Shown: positions 9,596 through 18,099 of the stretch, piece after piece | Layout: each line of letters begins with the position of its first letter | Position numbering within the stretch: the stretch's first letter is position 1 | Assembly: GCA_947388185.1 (NCBI GenBank) | Contig: CANDQP010000011.1 | Location: forward strand, 1 to 45,354 | Direction: 5' to 3' | DNA from: an uncultured Dorea sp. | Lineage (GTDB): Bacteria; Bacillota; Clostridia; Lachnospirales; Lachnospiraceae | DNA length: 45,354 nucleotides | Made by a program: the position numbers and the translations under genes | The notes under the pieces: model-generated | The model's input: the letters and a program-made list of their open reading frames with translations, nothing else | Told to the model about the DNA's origin: nothing | Database searches by the model: none

Positions 9596-10253
9596 CGAAG
9601 GAAAACGTGCAGCAGGGAGGTGCTTGCAGATGATTCCCGAATATTTGAGGCAGAATCTGGACTTGTTCAGAGAAGATGAGTATACGGTTGTCATAGATAA
9701 AGATGAAGAGATTCATATCTTGGAGGCAGAGGCAGAAGGCGAGGCGGACCTGGAAAGTTATTTTGAGGAAGATGCAGTGATCTTCCATGTTCCGGAGAAG
9801 AGAACCTTGCCTTATCTGGATGCGGAGAAGAAGGCCTGTCAATGTGCAGATAAATTCATATTCATCAAGAATAGCGTAAATGCTGGATGGCAGTTACATA
9901 TTCTGGAATTTAAGAAAAGTATCAAGTACGATAAATGGAAGAAGATCAGGAATCAATTCAAATATGGGATTATGAATGCAAGGGCATTGGCTGCATTCTT
10001 GAATATAGAGATTGATGAGATTATATTGGAGACGGCATACCGAAATGACTGGAATCCCCGCAGTGCGCTGCAGACACCTACGATGATGCGGGCGGCAAAT
10101 TCTGCGGCAGAGGTGAAAGCATATGAAGAGTGGCGGGGAGATTGTGTTTGGTTGGAATTAGATTCGGCGGAAAGAAGCTTTCGCCATGATAAGATTAAGT
10201 TGGACGAGTCGGGAAAGGGGATAAAAGTATATAGGAAAGTCAGGGAAAGGTAA
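9585..10253 (+). CDS. hypothetical protein, putative PD-(D/E)XK-type nuclease partner of the upstream ATPase
   Basis: ORF 222 aa overlapping the ATPase stop by 11 nt; candidate core CADKFIFI...WQLHILEFKKS (D codon 9849-9851, ExK codons 9906-9914). Confidence 0.6.
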   Translation: MIYNEGKRAAGRCLQMIPEYLRQNLDLFREDEYTVVIDKDEEIHILEAEAEGEADLESYFEEDAVIFHVPEKRTLPYLDAEKKACQCADKFIFIKNSVNAGWQLHILEFKKSIKYDKWKKIRNQFKYGIMNARALAAFLNIEIDEIILETAYRNDWNPRSALQTPTMMRAANSAAEVKAYEEWRGDCVWLELDSAERSFRHDKIKLDESGKGIKVYRKVRER

Positions 10254-10255
10254 TA

Positions 10256-10412
10256 AATCCGGAGGAAAACACTGACGGTATGTGTTGCATGCCATGAGGC
10301 TATCCATAACGGGCCAAGTCCATTAGCTGTAGACTGAGGGAAAGCCGTATGCGCTGTAAGGTGCAAGTACGGTTGGGGAAGGAGTAGGCTCTGCGGAGCC
10401 TGCTTACTTCAT
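10256..10412 (+). mobile_element. 3' remnant of a group II intron (domains V and VI; no IEP/reverse transcriptase); 5' limit uncertain
   Basis: 34-nt domain V at 10342-10375, AAGCCGTATGCGCTGTAAGGTGCAAGTACGGTTG (AGC triad, GUAA tetraloop, AG bulge), then D6-like hairpin GAGTAGGCTC-tgcg-GAGCCTGCTTACTTC with a bulged A near 10406 and 3' end ..CAT. Confidence 0.8.
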
Positions 10413-10490
10413 GGTATGGTCCTACGAAACATAAGGAAGGTCAGAGAAGTAAAAATGGGGAAAACTTCTGATAGAAGCAATGATATAATA

Positions 10491-10512
10491 GGGGGGAACA
10501 GATTCCCCCCCC
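10491..10512. terminator. G-run/C-run hairpin at the 3' end of the chromate transporter operon
   Basis: GGGGGGAA-caga-TTCCCCCC, with the C tract extended to 9. Confidence 0.5.
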
Positions 10513-10528
10513 CGATATATGGAGATGA

Positions 10529-11083
10529 TTACATCCCAAGCACAACCCCCACGCAAGCCCCTGCCGCGATCCACACCAGGGGATGCAGCTTCCCAAGCTT
10601 CTTCACCTGCAGAAGTGCGAACGTAACACCACAAACCGCCACATTGACTACATTCACCTGTACATTTCCTTCGACAACCGATACGATCGCGATCTTGAGC
10701 AGTTCCCACACCGCATACCCGATCAGGGCGGCTACGGCCGGGCGGATGCCGTAGAAGGCGGCTTTCACATTCTTATTCTCACTGAAATTCTCCAGAAACT
10801 TTGCAATCAGCACGATAATGATCAGAGCCGGCGCCGTGAGCGCCAGGGTGGCTACAATCGCCCCGGGGACACCGGCGGCGTTATATCCGGCGTAAGTCGC
10901 CATATTGATACCTACAGGTCCGGGGGTGCTCTCGCTGATGGCAACCATGTTGGTGAGTTCGCTTATTGTAAACCAGTCATATTTGTTCGTCAGATCCATC
11001 AGGAAGGGCAGTGTCGCCATCCCTCCGCCGATGGAGAACAGGCCGATCTTGAAGAATTCATATGCAAGGATCAGATAGATCAT
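10529..11083 (-). CDS. chromate transporter (CHR family) half-size subunit
   Basis: ORF 184 aa; FFKIGLFSIGGGMATLPFL, ESTPGPVGINMATYAGY. Confidence 0.9.
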   Translation of the reverse strand: MIYLILAYEFFKIGLFSIGGGMATLPFLMDLTNKYDWFTISELTNMVAISESTPGPVGINMATYAGYNAAGVPGAIVATLALTAPALIIIVLIAKFLENFSENKNVKAAFYGIRPAVAALIGYAVWELLKIAIVSVVEGNVQVNVVNVAVCGVTFALLQVKKLGKLHPLVWIAAGACVGVVLGM

Positions 11084-11631
11084 GCGTTACGCCTCCCTTC
11101 GATATGTTTGGCAATGATGCCGGTGACTCCGGATAAGACGATCACCAGCGCCGTTGGGACCGGCGTAAAGCAGGCCAGTATAAAGGCAGCAAGGAAGACC
11201 AAGGCGCCCAGCTTGTCGATGATCCCTTTCTTCATCATGCTGACTACAGTGTTCAGCATCAGCGCACATACAACGATACGGATGCCTGCCAGGGCATGAA
11301 GGACCACCGGCATGTGGATGAAATTATTAAGGATCGAAGCGACCAGGCAGATGATGATGAGGGAAGGAGAGACCATCCCCAAAGTACCGGACACACCGCC
11401 GATGAACCCGGCCTGTTTATAGCCCACATAGGTAGCAGTGTTGACTGCGATGATTCCGGGGGTACACTGGCCGATGGCGTAGATATCCAGAAGTTCTTCT
11501 TCCGTACACCAACCATGCTTCTGCACTACCTCCCGCTGCAGCATGGGCAGCATGGCAAGCCCGCCGCCGAAGGTGAGGCCGCCGATCTTGAAAAAACTAA
11601 CATATAATTCCGCTAATTTTTTGGTATTCAT
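11080..11631 (-). CDS. chromate transporter (CHR family) half-size subunit
   Basis: ORF extends to 11709, but MNTKKLAELYVSFFKIGGLTFGGGLAMLPML at 11631 is the likelier start; IGQCTPGIIAVNTATYVGY; 4-bp overlap with its partner. Confidence 0.9.
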   Translation of the reverse strand: MNTKKLAELYVSFFKIGGLTFGGGLAMLPMLQREVVQKHGWCTEEELLDIYAIGQCTPGIIAVNTATYVGYKQAGFIGGVSGTLGMVSPSLIIICLVASILNNFIHMPVVLHALAGIRIVVCALMLNTVVSMMKKGIIDKLGALVFLAAFILACFTPVPTALVIVLSGVTGIIAKHIEGRRNA

Positions 11632-11680
11632 AGTATTCAATGCTCCTATCTTAATTCTGATCGAAATGCCGCAGCCAGGC

Positions 11681-12193
11681 CTATAATAGCTGTGACATAA
11701 TATGTGCATAGATCTCCTGGTTCTTCTTCGTCCAGTTGTTGGCGATCGTCTCTGCCTCCGCCTCGGTCGGCGCGGTAACGGTCAGCTCGATCAAGGGAAT
11801 GCGCTGCTCGATCACCTGACATTTGACAAAATATTCCCCGTTGGAATTGCGGTAATAATCGGACTTGACAGATACTTCATTCTTGAGTTCATACTGCTTC
11901 TGCTTCAAAAATACATTGATATCCTTCTGGATGGCAGGAGATATATCGTTGCGGAAGTAATAGACGATCTCAGCGCCTTCTTCTGTGATATGGTAGAAGG
12001 TTCTGTTGTGGGTAGACTCTTCGCGGATCAGATTAGATTCTACCAGTTCAGAGATCGCCTGTTGAAGTTTGAAATAAGTCGTATATCCCTCATCCAGAAT
12101 GAATTCAGAGATCTGTGCGTTCGTCAGGGGGAAATCCACCCTGTTCAGGATATATAATATGATAAGCTTGTATAATTTGAGAGTTTTATCCAT
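11681..12193 (-). CDS. DUF4364 family protein (winged-helix-like N-terminus)
   Basis: ORF 170 aa; LYKLIILYILNRVDFPLTNAQISEFILDEGYTTYFKLQQAISEL. Confidence 0.8.
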   Translation of the reverse strand: MDKTLKLYKLIILYILNRVDFPLTNAQISEFILDEGYTTYFKLQQAISELVESNLIREESTHNRTFYHITEEGAEIVYYFRNDISPAIQKDINVFLKQKQYELKNEVSVKSDYYRNSNGEYFVKCQVIEQRIPLIELTVTAPTEAEAETIANNWTKKNQEIYAHIMSQLL

Positions 12194-12196
12194 GCG

Positions 12197-13132
12197 TCAC
12201 ATTCCTTTCTCATAGTCTTTGCCCTGCCAGATGTCATGTTCCTTCAGATAGGCGTGCAGGCCGTTCAGTATTCGGCGCTTGTGTCCCGTCCACAGGGGAG
12301 CGACAAGGAGCGGCTTAGGGCCGTCGCCGGTAAGCCGGTGTACGGCAATGTCAGGGCGAAGGGTACTCAGCGCCTTGCCAAGCATCACGAAGTATTCTTC
12401 CATATCAGGAAGCGGAAACGGATGCTCCCTGTAATATTTTGCAAGGTCGGTACCCCTTAATATATGTAGTAATTGAAATTTTACACCCTGGATATCCAGG
12501 GTATTCAGATAGCGGACGGTGGCAAGCAGATGCGGCATGTCTTCTCCCGGAAGTCCGAGGATCGTATGGACGATCACCGGAATGGAGAGTGCCCGTAAGT
12601 TTAAAACGGCCTGTTCAAATACGGGAAGCTCATAACCCCTGCGGATGAACTTTGCCGTCTGCGAATGGATCGTCTGGAGTCCCAGCTCTATCCATACGGG
12701 CTTGATCATGCTTAGTTCTTTCAGAAGTTCCAGTACATCGGGGCCAAGACAGTCTGGCCTGGTCGCGATATCCAGGATACAGATATCAGGGGATGCCAAT
12801 GCTTCGGTGAATATCCCGCGCAGACGGGAGGCCGGAGCATAGGTATTGGTATAAGCCTGGAAATAAGCGATATAAGCGTTGCCGGAATATTTGCCCGCGG
12901 CCTGTGATTTGCCCGTCCGGATCTGTTCTGTGATGGAGAGGCGCCGGTCTGCGGCATAATCCCCGGAACCTCCAGCGCTGCAGAAGATGCAGCCGCGGTC
13001 ACCCAGGGTGCCGTCCCGGTTGGGGCAGGTCATGCCCGCATCCAATGAGATCTTGTACATCTTCCTGCCGTAAGTCTGCTTCAGGTAATAGTCAAGAGAG
13101 TAATACCGCCGGTTGTCCCAGTATATTGCCAT
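12197..13132 (-). CDS. TIGR01212-type radical SAM protein (YtqA-like)
   Basis: ORF 311 aa; DAGMTCPNRDGTLGDRGCIFCS, ELGLQTIHSQTAKFIRRGY. Confidence 0.88.
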   Translation of the reverse strand: MAIYWDNRRYYSLDYYLKQTYGRKMYKISLDAGMTCPNRDGTLGDRGCIFCSAGGSGDYAADRRLSITEQIRTGKSQAAGKYSGNAYIAYFQAYTNTYAPASRLRGIFTEALASPDICILDIATRPDCLGPDVLELLKELSMIKPVWIELGLQTIHSQTAKFIRRGYELPVFEQAVLNLRALSIPVIVHTILGLPGEDMPHLLATVRYLNTLDIQGVKFQLLHILRGTDLAKYYREHPFPLPDMEEYFVMLGKALSTLRPDIAVHRLTGDGPKPLLVAPLWTGHKRRILNGLHAYLKEHDIWQGKDYEKGM

Positions 13133-13329
13133 TGTCTTCCCGCCGCCTTTCCCTCAGACTGAATATCCAACCGCCGCGTTGCGATTGGAGAACTGTATCC
13201 ATATAATAACATTCTTAATGAATCAAATCAATAAAAAGGCTTTTAAATTTCCAATAAATGTAGTATAATAACATCTAATTCCAACTGGGTCAATTCAGGC
13301 CCCTCAATCCCAGTGAATATATATTAGGT

Positions 13330-14724
13330 ATGGATACATCGAATATTAGTATATTTAATGGAAAAAATTTAGAAAGGAATAGCCATATGAGAGAAAAATA
13401 TGAATCACTGCCCTTATCTACACTCAAGGATCTTGCGAAGGCGAGAGGCTTGAAGGGGATATCGACAATGAAGAAGGCAGAGCTTGTTGAGCGTATGCTG
13501 GAGGAGGATGAGAAGGAGAAGCAGGCTTCCAGAGAAGCAGTGAAGGAGATGTCTGCGAATACAGGAGATAAAGAGGTTCATGATATAGATAGATTGGATA
13601 GCGGCATTACAGCCTGCGGAATCTTAGAGGTGCTTCCGGACGGATATGGATTTATCAGGAGCGCCAATTACCTGCCGGGAGAGAACGATGTGTATGTATC
13701 GCCGTCCCAGATCCGGAAGTTCAATCTTAAGACGGGAGACATTCTGGAAGGACATACGAGGATCAAGACGCAGCAGGAGAAGTTCAGCGCATTACTATAC
13801 TTAACGAGAATCAACAATATCGATCCGATGAAGGCGATGCGGAGAACGAATTTCGAGGATATGACGCCGATCTTCCCGGATGAGAGACTCAGGCTTGAGA
13901 GCGGCAAGACGAGCACTGCCATGAGGATCGTAGATCTCTTGTCTCCGATCGGAAAGGGGCAGCGCGGTATGATCGTGTCTCCTCCGAAAGCCGGTAAGAC
14001 AACCCTGCTTAAGCAGGTAGCGCTGTCCGTAAGGAGGAATAATCCGGAGATCCATCTGCTGATCCTGCTGATCGACGAGCGTCCGGAGGAGGTAACGGAT
14101 ATCAAGGAGACCATCGAGGGAGACAATGTTGAAGTCATCTACTCTACGTTTGACGAATTGCCGGAGCACCACAAGCGTGTGTCGGAGATGGTGATCGAGC
14201 GGGCGAAGCGCCTGGTAGAGCACAAAAAGGACGTCATGATACTGCTTGACAGTATCACGCGTCTGGCGAGAGCTTATAACCTGACGGTTCCGCCTTCAGG
14301 AAGAACGCTTTCCGGCGGTCTTGACCCGGCGGCGCTGCATATGCCCAAGAGATTCTTCGGTGCGGCGAGGAATATGCGCGGCGGCGGAAGTCTCACGATC
14401 CTGGCGACGGCTCTTGTCAATACCGGGAGCAAGATGGATGATGTGATCTATGAGGAGTTCAAGGGAACCGGTAATATGGAACTGGTGTTAGACAGGAAGC
14501 TGTCTGAGAAGAGGGTATTCCCGGCGATCGACATCCCGCAGTCCGGAACCAGAAGGGAAGACCTTCTGCTGTCCAGGGAGGAGCAGGAGGCGGTTGATAA
14601 TATGCGCCGCGCGTTAAATGGCATGAGGGCGGATGAGGCAGTGGAGAATATCCTGAATATGTTCAGCCGGACCCGTAATAATGCCGAACTGATCCAAATG
14701 GTAAAAAAGACAAAAATCATCTAG
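13330..14724 (+). CDS. rho: transcription termination factor Rho
   Basis: ORF 464 aa (start may be 13387, [22 protein letters not shown]); [46 protein letters not shown]. Confidence 0.97.
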   Translation: MDTSNISIFNGKNLERNSHMREKYESLPLSTLKDLAKARGLKGISTMKKAELVERMLEEDEKEKQASREAVKEMSANTGDKEVHDIDRLDSGITACGILEVLPDGYGFIRSANYLPGENDVYVSPSQIRKFNLKTGDILEGHTRIKTQQEKFSALLYLTRINNIDPMKAMRRTNFEDMTPIFPDERLRLESGKTSTAMRIVDLLSPIGKGQRGMIVSPPKAGKTTLLKQVALSVRRNNPEIHLLILLIDERPEEVTDIKETIEGDNVEVIYSTFDELPEHHKRVSEMVIERAKRLVEHKKDVMILLDSITRLARAYNLTVPPSGRTLSGGLDPAALHMPKRFFGAARNMRGGGSLTILATALVNTGSKMDDVIYEEFKGTGNMELVLDRKLSEKRVFPAIDIPQSGTRREDLLLSREEQEAVDNMRRALNGMRADEAVENILNMFSRTRNNAELIQMVKKTKII

Positions 14725-14818
14725 ACAATGCCGCGTTTTTATGTTACAATAACAACGCTGTTTAGAAAACGAATAAGTAGCGTATAACGCTCGCGAAAAT
14801 AAAGAAGAGGTGAAGATC

Positions 14819-15022
14819 ATGAAAGAAGGAATACATCCAACATATCATCAGGCAACAGTGACCTGCAACTGCGGCAACACATTTGTAACAGGTTCAACAA
14901 AAGAAGATATCCACGTAGAGATCTGTTCCAAGTGCCATCCTTTCTACACAGGACAGCAGAAAGCAGCTCAGGCTCGCGGCCGTGTTGATAAGTTCAATAA
15001 GAAGTACGGAATGGGTAAATAA
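14819..15022 (+). CDS. rpmE: 50S ribosomal protein L31 (zinc-binding type)
   Basis: [45 protein letters not shown]; start at 14819 preceded by agaagaggtg. Confidence 0.97.
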   Translation: MKEGIHPTYHQATVTCNCGNTFVTGSTKEDIHVEICSKCHPFYTGQQKAAQARGRVDKFNKKYGMGK

Positions 15023-15035
15023 GAAAGCAGGTATC

Positions 15036-15065
15036 GGGTTGAGGTTGTATGATCTCAACCCTTTT
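15036..15065 (+). terminator. Rho-independent terminator after rpmE
   Basis: GGGTTGAG-gttgtatgat-CTCAACCC-TTTT. Confidence 0.8.
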
Positions 15066-15082
15066 CTATAAGGAGTATTAGG

Positions 15083-16018
15083 ATGAAATCATCTAACATA
15101 GGCGGTCAGGCCGTGCTGGAAGGGATCATGATGAAGCATAAGGATGATTATGCCGTTGCGGTCCGTAAGCCAGACGGGGAGATCTTCGTACAGAAGGAGA
15201 CATATAGGAGTATTGTATACAGATGGAAGAAGCTGACGGAGATCCCATTTATACGGGGTGTTTTTAATTTCATAGATTCGATGGTGCTGGGGATGAAGAC
15301 GTTGACCTATTCTGCCAGCTTCTATGAGGATGAAGATGAGAAAGAGCTGACGGAGAAGGAAGCGTCCAGGCAGGAGAAGAAGGAGAGCCTGCTGATGGGA
15401 GTGACGGTGGCATTCTCTCTGGTCGCGGCGGTGGCAATTTTTATGGTGCTTCCCTATTTCTTGTCTTCTTTGCTTAAGAGTTATATCCCTTCTTACGGTG
15501 TGCGTACCGTGATCGAGGGATTTGTGAGGATCGGTATCTTCATATTATATGTGCTTCTGATCTCCCGGATGGAGGATATTCAGAGAACCTTCATGTATCA
15601 CGGCGCAGAGCATAAGTGTATCAACTGCATTGAGCACGGGCTTCCGCTCACGGTGGAGAATGTAAGGAGCAGCTCCAGACAGCATAAGAGATGCGGGACC
15701 AGCTTCCTGTTCCTGGTGCTTGCCATCAGTATTATCATGCTGCTGTTAGTCCGGGCAGAGACTCCGCTTATGCGGATCGTGATCCGGATTGTGTTGCTGC
15801 CGGTGATCGCGGGAGTCTCCTATGAGTTCCTGAAGCTTGCGGGGCGCAGTGAGAATCCGGTGGTGAATCTGTTCAGCAAGCCGGGGCTTGCCATCCAGAA
15901 GCTGACGACGAAGGAGCCGGACGACGGCATGATAGAGGTGGCGATCCAGGCGGTGGAGGCTGTATTTGATTGGAGAGCATATGAGGCAGAGAATTTTCAC
16001 ACTGCGGCAGATCATTGA
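15083..16018 (+). CDS. DUF1385 domain-containing membrane protein
   Basis: ORF 311 aa; NIGGQAVLEGIMMKHKDDYAVAVRKPDGEI, YHGAEHKCINCIEHG, RCGTSFLFLV. Confidence 0.93.
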   Translation: MKSSNIGGQAVLEGIMMKHKDDYAVAVRKPDGEIFVQKETYRSIVYRWKKLTEIPFIRGVFNFIDSMVLGMKTLTYSASFYEDEDEKELTEKEASRQEKKESLLMGVTVAFSLVAAVAIFMVLPYFLSSLLKSYIPSYGVRTVIEGFVRIGIFILYVLLISRMEDIQRTFMYHGAEHKCINCIEHGLPLTVENVRSSSRQHKRCGTSFLFLVLAISIIMLLLVRAETPLMRIVIRIVLLPVIAGVSYEFLKLAGRSENPVVNLFSKPGLAIQKLTTKEPDDGMIEVAIQAVEAVFDWRAYEAENFHTAADH

Positions 16019-16940
16019 GACAGGAAGGGCGGAATTAGAAGCGACCGGTATTGAAGAAGCGGCGCTTGATGCCTGGTATCTGTTGGAATACACTGCCGGT
16101 ATCAGCCGGGCGGCCTATTATGGGGAACCGGACCGGATTCTCGAAGAACCCCTGGCAGAGCAGTATCTTCATTATATCGGGATGCGTAAGAAGCGGATCC
16201 CGCTTCAGCATATTACGGGGGAACAGGAATTCATGGGGTATCTCTTCTATGTCAATGAGCATGTATTGATTCCGCGCCAGGACACGGAGACTCTTGTGGA
16301 GGAAGCAGTGAAGTTCATCCGGGCGAAGCTTCGCGGGAATGAAAGAGAAGTGCAGGTATTGGACATGTGTACCGGATCTGGCTGTATCCTGCTGAGTATC
16401 ATGAAGTTGTGTCCGCAGACAGAAGGAACAGGCTGCGACATATCTAAGGAGGCGCTTGCGGTTGCAAGGAAGAATGCAGAGCGTCTGGAAGTGGACGCCA
16501 GGTGGGTGGAGTCTGATCTGTTCAGTGAATTATGCGGTTCTGGCTCCGGTGGAGCTGAAGCAGGCAGTCAAATGGATGAGACCGGACGATCGGACAGACT
16601 ATGTTATGATATGATCGTGTCTAACCCGCCCTATATCCGTACTGCCGAGATTGAGACCCTTCAGGATGAAGTACGCCTTCATGATCCGCGGATCGCGTTA
16701 GACGGCAGGGAGGACGGATTATATTTCTACAGAAGGATCGTGAAAGACAGCGTTTCCTTTATAAAGGACGGGGGGACCCTGATATTTGAGATCGGGTGGG
16801 ACCAGGGAAAGGATGTGGCAGAGCTTATGACAGAGCATGGATATGAGAATGTGACGATAAAAAAAGACCTGTCAGGTCTTGACCGGGTAGCCGCAGGTGT
16901 ATACAATAGAAGGAGTGCCTGCGGGAGCGGATTCCTGTAG
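15981..16940 (+). CDS. prmC: peptide chain release factor N(5)-glutamine methyltransferase
   Basis: MRQRIFTLRQII start at 15981 within the longer ORF; VLDMCTGSGCILLSI, IVSNPPYI; directly upstream of prfA. Confidence 0.95.
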   Translation: MRQRIFTLRQIIETGRAELEATGIEEAALDAWYLLEYTAGISRAAYYGEPDRILEEPLAEQYLHYIGMRKKRIPLQHITGEQEFMGYLFYVNEHVLIPRQDTETLVEEAVKFIRAKLRGNEREVQVLDMCTGSGCILLSIMKLCPQTEGTGCDISKEALAVARKNAERLEVDARWVESDLFSELCGSGSGGAEAGSQMDETGRSDRLCYDMIVSNPPYIRTAEIETLQDEVRLHDPRIALDGREDGLYFYRRIVKDSVSFIKDGGTLIFEIGWDQGKDVAELMTEHGYENVTIKKDLSGLDRVAAGVYNRRSACGSGFL

Positions 16941-17013
16941 CGTATTTGACAGGCGTGGAATTGAAGAGATTGAAGGTAATAATGATTGAGATGATATTTT
17001 AGGAGGATAGATC

Positions 17014-18084
17014 ATGTTTGACAGATTAGAGGATCTGCTCATTCGTATGGAAGAGATATTGAGTGAGCTTCAGGAACCGGATGTGGCGAATGACCAGAAG
17101 AGATTCCGGAAACTTATGAAAGAACAGAACGACCTGTCTCCGATCGTTGAGGCATATAAGGAATATAAGACGTGTAAGCAGACGATTGAGGACAGCCTTC
17201 AGATGTTGGAGGAGGAATCGGATGAAGAGATGCGCGAGCTTGCGAAGGAAGAACTGAACGACGCGAAGGCAAGGGTGGAGGAATTAGAGCGCGAGCTTAA
17301 GATTCTGCTGCTCCCCAAGGACCCCAATGACGACAAGAACGTTATCGTGGAGATCCGTGCAGGCGCGGGCGGTGATGAGGCGGCGTTATTTGCCGCAGAG
17401 ATCTATCGTATGTATCTGCATTATGCGGAGAGCAAGCGCTGGAAGGTAGAGCTGGTAGAGTGTGAAGAGATCGGGATCGGCGGCATGAAGAATGTGACCT
17501 TCATGATCAATGGGAATGGAGCCTATTCCGTGATGAAATACGAATCCGGGGTGCACCGTGTACAGCGTGTGCCGGAGACGGAGTCCGGCGGACGTATCCA
17601 TACGTCTACGATTACGGTAGCGGTGATGCCGGAGGCGGAGGAAGTGGATATCCAGATTGACGAGAAGGACATCAGGATTGATGTCATGAGAGCATCCGGT
17701 AACGGCGGACAGTGTGTCAATACCACGGATTCGGCCGTTCGTCTGACCCATTATCCGACGGGGATCGTAATATATAGCCAGACGGAGAAGTCACAATTAC
17801 AGAATAAGGACAAAGCATTCGCATTGCTCCGCGCGAAGCTGTATGACCTGGAATGCCAGAAGCAGCATGACGCCGAGGCGGAGGCGAGAAAGAGCCAGAT
17901 CGGAACCGGAGACCGTTCAGAGAAGATCCGTACTTATAATTTCCCGCAGGGGCGCGTGACGGATCACAGGATCGGCCTGACCTTGTATAAGCTTGACAAG
18001 ATCATGAACGGGGATATCCAGGAGATCATTGACGCCTGCATCGCTGCGGACCAGAGTGCGAAGCTGGCGAATATGAATGAATAA
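17014..18084 (+). CDS. prfA: peptide chain release factor 1
   Basis: ORF 356 aa; [40 protein letters not shown] (GGQ motif). Confidence 0.98.
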   Translation: MFDRLEDLLIRMEEILSELQEPDVANDQKRFRKLMKEQNDLSPIVEAYKEYKTCKQTIEDSLQMLEEESDEEMRELAKEELNDAKARVEELERELKILLLPKDPNDDKNVIVEIRAGAGGDEAALFAAEIYRMYLHYAESKRWKVELVECEEIGIGGMKNVTFMINGNGAYSVMKYESGVHRVQRVPETESGGRIHTSTITVAVMPEAEEVDIQIDEKDIRIDVMRASGNGGQCVNTTDSAVRLTHYPTGIVIYSQTEKSQLQNKDKAFALLRAKLYDLECQKQHDAEAEARKSQIGTGDRSEKIRTYNFPQGRVTDHRIGLTLYKLDKIMNGDIQEIIDACIAADQSAKLANMNE

Positions 18085-18099
18085 GGAATGAATTATTAG

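Noticed and set aside
10256-10412. Interpreting this segment as a riboswitch or tRNA-like ncRNA
   Set aside because: The 34-nt block matches group II domain V geometry (AGC triad, GNRA loop, 2-nt bulge) and is followed by a D6-like hairpin, which fits better.
10416-10754. 112-aa plus-strand ORF after the intron relic
   Set aside because: Runs antisense into the chromate transporter gene and is low-complexity Thr/Ser/Pro; only its first codons are of interest as flanking similarity.
10583-11607. Plus-strand ORFs (238 aa and 103 aa) opposite the chrA genes
   Set aside because: Antisense to clear CHR family transporters; no domain signature.
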